Assembly: GCA_034336665.1 (NCBI GenBank)
Contig: CM067584.1
Coordinates: 2,232,001 to 2,296,000, forward strand
Direction: 5' to 3'
Length of the DNA: 64,000 bases
Source: Luscinia megarhynchos
Lineage: Eukaryota > Chordata > Aves > Passeriformes > Turdidae
Positions 55,604 through 64,000 of the stretch are shown here, piece after piece; position 1 is the first letter of the stretch; the number at the start of each line of letters is the position of its first letter. The translations under genes were made by a program, and so were the position numbers. Below the pieces are notes generated by a model. The model was not told the DNA's origin and did not search any database. It saw only the letters and a list, made by a program, of their open reading frames with translations.

Positions 55604-56579
55604 GCCCATCCCAGCTCCCAGCTCTTCCCCAGCAGCTGCTCCATCACCAGATCACTCCTGCCCTCTCCCCTGCCCCATCCCAGCCAAACCCAGCCAGGGC
55701 CATGAGTGAAATCCCAATTTTTGACTGCTGGGAACGGGGCTAGCTCTGCCCTGCTTCATCCAGCAGCAGCCACAGAATCCCAGACTAATTAGAGCAGCCC
55801 AGGAAAACAGATGAGAAATTTCTCAGCTTTACTGCTGTTGTTATTAGACTCCTCGTTTCCATCCTGTGAGGTGTTTAAAGACTGGAATTGCAGCTAAATG
55901 GGGCAGTTTGGAATAAACACTGCTCACCCTGCCAGCCACGCTCATCTGTCCCCTCCTAAACCTCACTGGGCCCGGTTAAAACAACTTCCAGCTGATTGAA
56001 ATGTTCATGAGACCCTCTACAACCCCTGAGAAGTGTGGTCTAACCCAAAGCTCAGCACTAAAGCAGAGCCTGACTTGCCTGAAGGAAAATGTTCTCCCAA
56101 AACCCAGCTTTGGTCAAGAGATTTTGGTAAAATAGTCTGCTTGAAACCAGCTAATAATGGAAAAGTGAAATTACACCAGGAATGAGCTCTGAGCATCTCA
56201 ACCAGTATTCCCAGGAATTCCCACCACTATAAAAAAATTCCTTTACTGGGCTGGTTGAGCCGTGAAGGGAATTCCTTGCTCTGTTCCAGCCTCTCCTCCC
56301 CTTCCTGGCTGCTTCTCATTTATTGCCACTGATTCTCCTCCTTTAATGAAATTATTGCAGCCCTTCCTTGGATCCATAAATCCTCGTTTGTCTCCTTGAT
56401 GAGCAATCAATCCGGGTCTGCTAATTGCAGAAATTAGCAGAATTAGCAGAGCCACAGGGAGTGGCTAAGGCAGGGTTTTGTTAAGCCCGGCTCAATTTGA
56501 GCCACAGCGCTGCCAATGTGGGGATTCCCTCAGAAGTTACCTGGGAATGGCCACAGGAATGTTCCTGGTATTGGGACAC
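55604..56579. other. Unique sequence, nothing identified
   Basis: Single-copy DNA. No supported gene or element. Confidence 0.5.
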
Positions 56580-57117
56580 TGGGGAATAATTGGGAATCAC
56601 AAGGGGTAAACTGGGAATCACAATGGATAAATTGATAATCATGGGGGGTAAGTTGGGAATCACGAGGGATAAAGTGGGAATCACAAAGTATAAATTGGGA
56701 ATCACGATGGAATAATTGGGAATCATGAGGGATAAATTTGGAATCACGAGATAAATTGGGAATCACGGTGGGTAAACTGGGAATCACGGGATAAATTGGG
56801 AATCATGAAGGACAAATTGGGAATCACGAGGGGTAAAGTGGGAATCACAAAGTATAAATTGGGAATCACGATGGAATAATTGGGAATCACGAGGACTAAA
56901 TTGGGAATCACGGGATAAACTGGGAATCACAAGGGATAAATTGGGAATCACGGTGGGTAAACTGGGAATCACGGGATAAATTGGGAATCATGAAGGACAA
57001 ATTGGGAATCACGAGGGGTAAAGTGGGAATCACGAGGGATAAACTGGGAATCACAAAGTATAAATTGGGAATCACGAGGGATAAACTGGGAATCACAAAG
57101 TATAAATTGGGAATCAC
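56580..57117. repeat. 17- to 24-bp minisatellite (TGGGAATCACGAGGGATAAA)
   Basis: About 25 copies with recurring variants (CACAAAGTATAAAT, CACGATGGAATAAT, CATGAAGGACAAAT). A block of several variants in the same order occurs twice (about 56680-56830 and 56850-57010), showing a larger-scale duplication. The minus strand encodes open IPRDSQF-type repeats by chance. Confidence 0.94.
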
Positions 57118-57389
57118 GTGGGCCTGTCCAAAGTTGTCCCAGTCTGGGGAAATGGAGATGCTTTGTCCTCAACACTTTCTGATCTGGGTCTCAAACCCGT
57201 TTATTTCCCTGTCTAACACACAGATTTTCAAAATTCCTGCCTCAGATTTGCCAAAACGCTTCAGCTTCCATTAGATTGGTTTTTGTGAGTGGAGAAATCC
57301 CAAATCCTACAGGGTTCAGTTCTTGTTCTTCCTGCGCTGTGCAGAGGGCAGGGATGGCACAGGAGGAGCAGAATTCAAAATACCATGGC

Positions 57390-57457
<68 letters not shown>

Positions 57458-57458
57458 G
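57390..57458. repeat. (TTA)n microsatellite, about 22 units
   Basis: A perfect trinucleotide array, the reverse-complement class of the AAT array at 40697. Confidence 0.98.
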
Positions 57459-57739
57459 TTTCTTCATTCCCACTAGACCAAGAGCCTCTTTTCAGAGCTG
57501 CCCAATTCATTTGCAGCCCAAAGTATTTATCACTGGAGCTATTGATTTGCTCCCAAGCAGATGGAACACCTTTCTGGGCAGAGATGCTGAAGTGAGCGGG
57601 AAAAATCGATTTGGGAGATTTTTTTCCTGCCTGTCATAAAGCAGTTTTGCATTGCTCCCAGTCCCGGGGTGGGTTTGTCCACACGGATTTCTCTTTTCAT
57701 TATTCTGCCATCAAAGCCACACAAACCAGCTGATTGTTT
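57459..57739. other. Unique sequence, nothing identified
   Basis: Single-copy; no gene. Confidence 0.5.
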
Positions 57740-57870
57740 TTCCCCCCACGCTTAAAATAAGTGTTGATAGAAATGTTAATTCCGACCCCATTGTCTTTTC
57801 TAATTAGCATGTTAAAGGAAGTCAGCTAGAGGAAAATATCAATTTATTAGGAATAATGAGCCTTACCTCT
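57740..57870. promoter_or_regulatory. Possible conserved non-coding element
   Basis: AAATGTTAATTCCGACCCC, CATTGTCTTTTCTAATTAGC (a SOX-like ATTGTC next to a homeodomain TAATTA core) and AATATCAATTTATTAGG. Evidence is motif content only. Confidence 0.2.
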
Positions 57871-60356
57871 GCCATGGAGGTGAATATTTCAGGATTAAAG
57901 AGTTTAAGGGAATGTCCTGAAGAGAGGTGAGCTCCAGAGGGAAAGCCAGCCTGAGGTTCAGTGCCAGAACTGGGGATTTTGGCTGTGCCCTAAATCAAAC
58001 TCCATAAAACCAGAGTGATTCCAACTCCCTGGAACCCTCCAGGGCTGAGCAGCAGGAGCTGAATCCTGGGAATTCACAAATTCCCACCCCTGGGTGCTGC
58101 TGCCTCCCGCCCCAGCACAGTCACAACCAGCAGAATCCAGAAATCAAATTTACCCTAAATTTATCCCTCTACAGGATTCCTTTCCCTTTCACTCCCCACA
58201 CTATTATCAAATAAAAATCTAAAAAAAAAAATAAATTTTGTGTGGAAATAAAAGCGGGAAGAACTTTGGCACGGTGACAACAAAGCTTTTAGCAGTTTAA
58301 ACACTCCCTGGAATCACTCAGGGGCAGTTTTAGTTAAAAGGTGATGATTCAATCGAGTGATTCGAATTCCAGAGTGACCTCACTGGAGCCTGGCAGGATT
58401 TATGGGGACTTGGGGACTTCATAAAACTTCAGATATTGAATCTCTGAACCCCACCCCCAAGACCTCTGTGCTCCCTCCCTCTGCACCAGGGCCCAGCTCA
58501 AACACCCAAAATAGCCATAAACACCAGAAAAATTGAAATATTGGCTACTCTTGGAAAAAAAAAATAAACCCACGGAATTAATGGATTTACCCCCACAAAA
58601 TTAACAAATTAATAATTAATGGATTAATTTTTTGACCACAAAATAAATGAATTTTGCGCGAGCAGAGCCCGAAGCTGACGTTGCCTCAGCTCTGGTGACA
58701 GATGGGCTGGATGGGAGACGGGTTCTTCGGAGAGAGAAAAGAAAAATGCAGACAACAAAATGTCAGGGGAGGATGGGGGAAGAGAAGGGAATGGAATCTT
58801 CTCTCAGCCCAGGCAACTTGGGAGATCTCAGGATAATTTCAGGTGAATGAAATTCTGATGGGATCCCTCAAAATTCAGCTGCTCCATTTTTGGAAGGTGT
58901 GGTAGAAAGGAATTATCTGGTTGGGATCACTACTCAAGAAGGTGGGGGGGAAAACTTCAATTATTCCATCTGGGCACAGCAAAAATGAAACCCAGCCCCC
59001 TTTGAGTGTGTTTGTTTGGGCCTAAACAAACAACTCTGCCCTTCCACTGCTGCTCTCGGATGTTTTGAGACACAAATCCTGAGGAACTCTGCACTTGCTC
59101 AGGGTCTGACTCCTGGAGAACATAAATTGATTCCAAGTAACATCTGAGGGATGAATTAATTCGACAATAACTTTCTTTCAAGTCTAATAAAGGCTGAATG
59201 AATCACTGAAGGATGAGTTCACCAGGACGCCAGCGCTGGCTGATGATTTCATTAATCCTCCCTAAAAAACCTGGCCCACAACGAAAAGGACAGCTTGCTT
59301 CAAAACCCGTTATTTTTATCTGCATAAAAAACACTTTCTGGCCTTTTTTTTTTTTTTTTTTTTTCCCATTTGTGCTTTTACCCTGTTAAGAATTAAATTG
59401 CAGAGAGAATTCCTGGCACTGATTTGAGGCCATTTCAGCTCGGGGTCCCACTGGGCCCATTCAGAGCTGGGCAAATGGAAGGGGTCAAACCCTGGGGGAC
59501 CCCACGCTGATTTCTGCTGCTCAAAACCCATTTCCCTGCACAGTTTGGGTGGAAATCAAGCAGCACTTGCAAGGTTTAACTCTTGGGTGTCGCCACAAAC
59601 CGAGGCAGGAATTTATTTTCGGATTTATTTTGCTTTCAAGTGAAGCAGCAGAAAGGTTAATGAGGAGTCAGGATCTTTCTGCACCGACTTATCTCCGAAT
59701 TTCTGCAGCTTGGAGGGAGCAGAGATGTGAAACTCGCTTTATTTCCAGTAATTAGAGGCACTAATGAACCCAAACACCACAAAAGGTCCGGACTCATCAG
59801 GCTGGTGCCTGATTTGTACCCCACGCTTCCTTCCCAGAGACAATAAAGGCTGAAGAGCGTTAATTGCATAATTAGGGAAAGGTTAAAGAGCTCTGCAGCA
59901 CCTGACAGCTCAACTCCACCTCATTGCTCTTGTTTTTCCACCTCCAGGTTGGCCAAAATTTCTGATCCCACAACTCCTGTTTGGGGGTGGTTGGAGAGTG
60001 GTGGAACCAGAGAAAAGCTCTGAGCAAACATCCCTTGAAAAAAAAATCTTTTTCCCCCTCCCAAGATTTGGACACCCTCTTGGTGTCAGAGGACGAGAGC
60101 AAACAGAGCTGATTTTCCACCACTCCGTGGCAGAACTTTCACTCATTATTTGGTTTAATTCTGCCTGACACGCCCTAATGTTTCAACAATTAACTTCTGC
60201 GGCCGCGTGAGGAAAATCTGATTTATCTGTTTACTTATTTCCCTCTTCAGCTGTTTCATTTTCCCCCCTGTCCTGTGCTCTGCAGCCCCTGACAATGACA
60301 GGGACAAATCCTCTGTGCAGCCTGAGCAGAGCTGGGAGAGTCAGATCTGAGAAAAA
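57871..60356. other. Unique sequence, nothing identified
   Basis: Single-copy DNA with a poly-A run at 58220-58231, a T(19) run at 59346-59364 and an AT-rich block at 58590-58645. No supported gene or element. Confidence 0.5.
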
Positions 60357-60612
60357 ATAAAAGGAAGAGGAAGAGGAAGAGGAAGAGGAAGGGGAAGGGG
60401 AAGGGGAAGGGGAAGGGGAAGGGGAAGGGGAAGGGGAAGGGGAAGAGAAGAGAAGAGAAGAGAAGAGAAGAGAAGAGAAGAGAAGAGAAGAGAAGAGAAG
60501 AGAAGAGAAGAGAAGAGAAGAGAAGAGAAGAGAAGAGAAGAGAAGAGATAAAAAAATAAAATAAAATAAAATAAAATAAAATAAAATAAAATAAAATAAA
60601 ATAAAATAAAAC
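60357..60612. repeat. Compound microsatellite: (GGAAGA)n, (GGGGAA)n, (AGAGA)n, (ATAAA)n
   Basis: Four blocks lie end to end: GGAAGA hexamers at about 60362-60388, GGGGAA hexamers at 60389-60442, AGAGA pentamers at 60443-60548 and ATAAA pentamers at about 60555-60610. Adjacent blocks differ by one or two base changes per unit, so the tract reads as a record of successive motif conversions. Confidence 0.96.
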
Positions 60613-61066
60613 CCATTCCAAAGGACAGAATCACGGCCAGCCACACAGCAGCTGCCTCTCCTTGCAGCAGGACTGGCAGTGCTGCTCTGGGGCTGAGCTC
60701 TGTAATTCCACCTCCATCATCCCTGCCCGGGGTCCCTGGGGCCGTGTTTTACCGCCCCAGCCTCAGCTCCTGGCTGCTCTGGGCTGTAGATTCTCGCTGC
60801 AGACGACAAGGTCAGGTCTTTTATCCAGCTCTGGCTCCAGCCTGTCCCTGGATCCCGGCCGGGAGAAGGGGAGCCAAGGCTGCAGGAGCTGGTGAATTAC
60901 TGCAGGGCAGGTAAAAGGAGCCTCTGCGAGGTGTCCCAGCCCCTGATTTACCACTCCCGACCTCCTGGGCAGCTGAAAAATGAGCTCTGGAGGGCAGGAG
61001 AGCAAGGAAGAGGAATCTCTGCTTTTCCCTGCGATTTCAGGAGCATCCTCAGAGCAGGGCAGCTGC
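60613..61066. other. Unique GC-richer sequence, nothing identified
   Basis: Single-copy; overlapping frames on both strands are unsupported. Confidence 0.5.
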
Positions 61067-61736
61067 TGGAGAGGCTGAGCTGGAACAGAGACTGGGCAGA
61101 GCAAAAGGAACAAATCGGAATTTATTGAAAGGATTCACCTTGGGCAATGCCAGGGCTACACCCAAATCAAATCCAAGATGGATTCTGGTCACGAGTGTTA
61201 CACTTTTAGAAATTTTGGTTCATCCACACATCGGAATTAATTGTCCAACCACAGCCCCAGGTTGTGGAGTCTCAGCCCCTTCCCTTCCCATTGTTTGTGA
61301 TTTTTGGGCACTGGGTGTCCTCGACTCTGCAGCTGGGAAGGGATTGTTGTGTCCAACTCCCCTGTGAAGAGTTACTAACACCTTACTAACACATTACTAA
61401 CACGAACGTGAAGTTTCAGAGTTACACACCCAGCAGCAGAGAGTGAAAAATATAAAATATAAAACCCAAGTCATCAGTGGGTTTGTGGGGTGGGGAAATC
61501 CAGGAAAAATTCCTCGTCGGCTCCCAGAAGCTGCCAAAAGGAGATGGGGCAAGAACTGAGCTGTGGGGACAGAATAAAGCTGAGCTTTACTAGTCTGGAA
61601 CAGCAGCCTAAAAGCAGAACTGCCCTGGTGCAAACTGGGCCCACACCACAACTGGGGGAGGCGAAAACTCCTTAAACCCCACAGGAATCCTCCCAGAGCT
61701 CTCCTGTCCAAGCTTATCCGAACATTAACCTTGACA
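61067..61736 (-). mobile_element. Family A LTR, copy 2, about 670 bp, unoccupied allele of the nested site
   Basis: On the minus strand it begins TGTCAAGGTTAATGTTCGG and extends to about TCAGCCTCTCCA. AATAAA is at 61121-61126 (TTTATT on plus), and about 55 bases of R/U5 follow. From 61190 to about 61470 it matches copy 1 at 22226-22525, and from 61067 to 61189 it matches 23156-23277, with no interruption at GACCAGAATCCATCTTGG. No target-site duplication was found, so this LTR is older than the four solo LTRs with perfect duplications, or its ends are slightly misplaced. Confidence 0.75.
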
Positions 61737-61739
61737 CGG

Positions 61740-61858
61740 TTGGGTTTGGTTTTCTTGGCTATGTTTTGCTTTGTTTTTTGTTGCCTTTTTTAAATTTATT
61801 TTTTGTTTTGGTTTGGGGTTTTTTTGGTTGGTTGGTTGGTTGGGGTTTTTTTGCTTTA
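61740..61858. repeat. G/T-rich low-complexity tract (GGTTTGGTTTT, GGTTGGTTGG)
   Basis: Contains (TTGG)n near 61828-61845. Similar in texture to 6060-6250. Confidence 0.85.
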
Positions 61859-62144
61859 TTAGTTTCTATAATTCAGAGTGGTTCCAGTAATCAAGACAGG
61901 GCAGAGCCCTTCCCACCCTGCAGATGAGAGCTGGGTAATTCAGTGGATGTTCCCAATCCCACACTATTTATGGCACTTTCTGTTGGGTGAATTAATGCAG
62001 CATCTCCACAGATTCTCCCCTGAACAAAGGAGCAGCGAGAGGAAATCGATTTGTATCTGGTTCTGCTCTACATGGATCTGAGGGAGAGTTTATCTCTGAA
62101 TTACCCAACATCACCCAGCAACACGGGGCTGCTCAGCCTCCAAA
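61859..62144. other. Unique sequence, nothing identified
   Basis: Single-copy; no gene. Confidence 0.5.
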
Positions 62145-62345
62145 AATAAATATATAAAAAATAAACATAAAAAAAAAAAACATATAAAAAATAAACATAT
62201 AAAAATATATAATAAATAAATAAATATCTAAAAAAATAAATCTCTAAAAAATAGATATCTAAAAATAAATATGTAAAAATAAATATATAAAAATTATATA
62301 TAAATCAATATATTAAAAATAAATATATAAAAATATATTAAAATT
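62145..62345. repeat. AT-rich AAATAAATAT/AAAAATAT tract
   Basis: Degenerate A/T repeat of about 200 bases with AAATAAATATATAAAA units. Confidence 0.9.
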
Positions 62346-63067
62346 TAAAAAGGGAAAAGCTCAGGAGGAAGGAAAGCACAGGAATTAGGATGGCTGGTAA
62401 TTTGTTTTGTTCTCACATTTATTCCCCAAGAACCAAAATACAGCAAGCCCAGGATCAGGAGTGCCAAACGCTGAAAAGTTGTGAAAGACGGGCTAATTAT
62501 AGGCTGAGCTTAACAGATGGTTGAGCTGAGACCAAGACAGGCCACCAGGAGAAACAGGGCTCTGTGACAAGCAGGGAAAACTTGGAGCAGCGCTTTTTGT
62601 CAATCTTCCTCCTCGTTTGCTTCTAAAGGCACAATTAATTCGTGTTTTCAGGTTTTTTTTCCTGCAAGCAGAAGTGATTTATTCTGCTAAAAAACAACGG
62701 AAGGACAAGAAAATCTGAATTATCTCACGTTCAGCTGCTCCAGCAAATCCCTGGACAGGGAGCTCGGGGGCCAGGCTGCTTCAAGCCTGAAGGAAATACA
62801 CCTTCCAAAACACCAACAGTGGAAAAAAAACAGTTGGAACTTTTCAAACGAACCATTTCCCAAAAAGTTCCAGCGGTTGTTTTCTGTACAAAACTCCTGC
62901 CCAAAATTCCCAACCACTGTTCAGCTTTGCTCGTTATTTTAGAAGGTCTGATCTCGAAGGACAACTCTCCAGCAGCTGGCTTGGAATAATTTCTGGGAGA
63001 ATGGACCTCAAACCTTCTTTTTCCGAAAAATACTTAGGGATGAGCACCCAGAGTGTCTCCTGGCCTC
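62346..63067. other. Unique sequence, nothing identified
   Basis: Single-copy; no gene. Confidence 0.5.
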
Positions 63068-63258
63068 CAAAACACCTTTATTCCCCCAAAAAACAGTTTT
63101 ATTACCCCAAAAACACCTGTATCACCCCAAAAAACACTGTTATCCCCCCAAAACACCTTTATTCCTGCAAAAACAACTTTATTCCCCCAAAAAAAATCTT
63201 TATTTCCCCAAAAAAACACCATTATTCCCCCCAAAACACCTTTATTCCCCCCAAAAAC
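63068..63258. repeat. About 20-bp minisatellite (AACACCTTTATTCCCCCAAA)
   Basis: About nine copies with AACAGTTTTATTACCCCAAA and AAACACCTGTATCACCCCAA variants. Confidence 0.93.
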
Positions 63259-63895
63259 CAGAAAATTCTCCACGGAAGCCAAGCCCAGCTAAGCTGGGCC
63301 TTTTCAGCTAAAAAATCAGCCCCCCAAAAAAAAAAAAAAAAAAAAAGAATCAATGTTTCCTCAGAGTGAAGAACAACTTGAAACCACACAGACACATTGG
63401 AAAGAGCAAGAAAAAAATAATTTCTGCCCCCCTTGAAAATGCATTTACACAAATTTCTGTTTCCTCCAGCCATCCCTGGCTGCTCGGGGAAGGTTTGATT
63501 GATTTTCCTGCCCCGCTGCTGTTCATTTGCCAGGCCTGAGAAATCGTGTCTGAGCACTTTGCTCGTGCTGCTTTCAGCCTGATAAACTCCAGAATTCCCA
63601 GCTCAGCTCTCTCTGCTGCTCTGGCTGGGTTTTGCTGCACAGGAGGAGGGACAGGGGCATTTTAAGTGGAGACCTGGTGTTTTAAGGCTTCTGTCTGCAC
63701 ACATTAATTGGGATTAGACTCACATTTATTCTCCTTATGGCTTGGAGCCCTTTGTCAAGGAACACTTGTCAAGTTCTCCTGGAAAACCAGCTAAGCTGGG
63801 AATTGAATTGCTTGCAGTTTTTGCTGTAAAGAAACCTTAAATATGGAAGCTTTGTTAGAAAATAAAAATATTTTCTCTCCTCTACCGCTCTGCAT
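63259..63895. other. Unique sequence with a poly-A run
   Basis: A(21) lies at about 63325-63345. Nothing else identified. Confidence 0.5.
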
Positions 63896-64000
63896 TGTCC
63901 TGGTTTGAAGGACAGGTGTCTGCTAAGAAAGGCAGGAGCCTTTATTTGAAATGGAGAATGTAAACCCCCTCCCTCCAAATTATTGTAATTTTGAAATTAA
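63896..64000 (-). mobile_element. LTR 3' end, cut by the window edge
   Basis: The plus strand begins TGTCCTGGTTTGAAGGACAG, the reverse complement of the LTR end at 39718. About 104 bases match the 39615-39718 segment with roughly ten differences. The element continues beyond the window. TGCAT at 63891-63895 would be its predicted target duplication. Confidence 0.88.

Overview
This window looks like gene-poor avian, probably songbird, nuclear DNA. The evidence is indirect. There is a CR1 LINE 3' fragment (about 42.2 kb), a long array resembling an expanded CR1 tail (29.8-30.4 kb), and several LTR families, one of which (39.0 and 63.9 kb) has an end sequence I associate with passerine endogenous retroviruses. 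No mammalian Alu, L1 or MIR was seen. There are no bacterial-style genes. Nearly every long open reading frame lies in a tandem repeat that has no stop codons by composition.

Layout: 0-0.9 kb holds a 12-bp minisatellite and then a candidate last exon with a 3' UTR and AATAAA, so a plus-strand gene may end here. From 0.9 to 64 kb the DNA alternates between AT-rich unique sequence (possible conserved non-coding elements near 16.6, 18.6, 37.8, 44.7 and 57.8 kb) and about 30 minisatellites and microsatellites. One other possible exon is at 12.45 kb; neither candidate gene was identified.

Mobile elements: I delimited four solo LTRs by exact target-site duplications: 11690-12062 (minus, CCCTCC), 22526-23155 (plus, AGGATC), 34268-34585 (plus, TCTCTG) and 39010-39718 (plus, ATTTG). 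Two of these sit inside older repeats whose second copy in the window preserves the unoccupied site: the 22.5-kb LTR lies in an LTR family also present at 61.1-61.7 kb, and the 11.7-kb LTR lies in a family also present at 52.9-53.6 kb. A further LTR is cut by the right edge of the window (63896 onward, minus).

The most unusual structure is at 46736-47426. A complete LTR is followed by TT and then 47 bases perfectly complementary to the 3' part of tRNA-Asn(GUU), counting CCA. A primer-binding site is normally about 18 bases. The host minisatellite resumes directly after the tRNA-complementary segment, with no retroviral internal sequence. This is the structure expected of a plus-strand strong-stop DNA that read through into its tRNA primer and then became joined to the chromosome.

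I have no alignment or database access. Repeat family names, organism and exon calls are therefore judgements from reading the sequence. Boundaries are exact where target-site duplications are quoted and approximate elsewhere.
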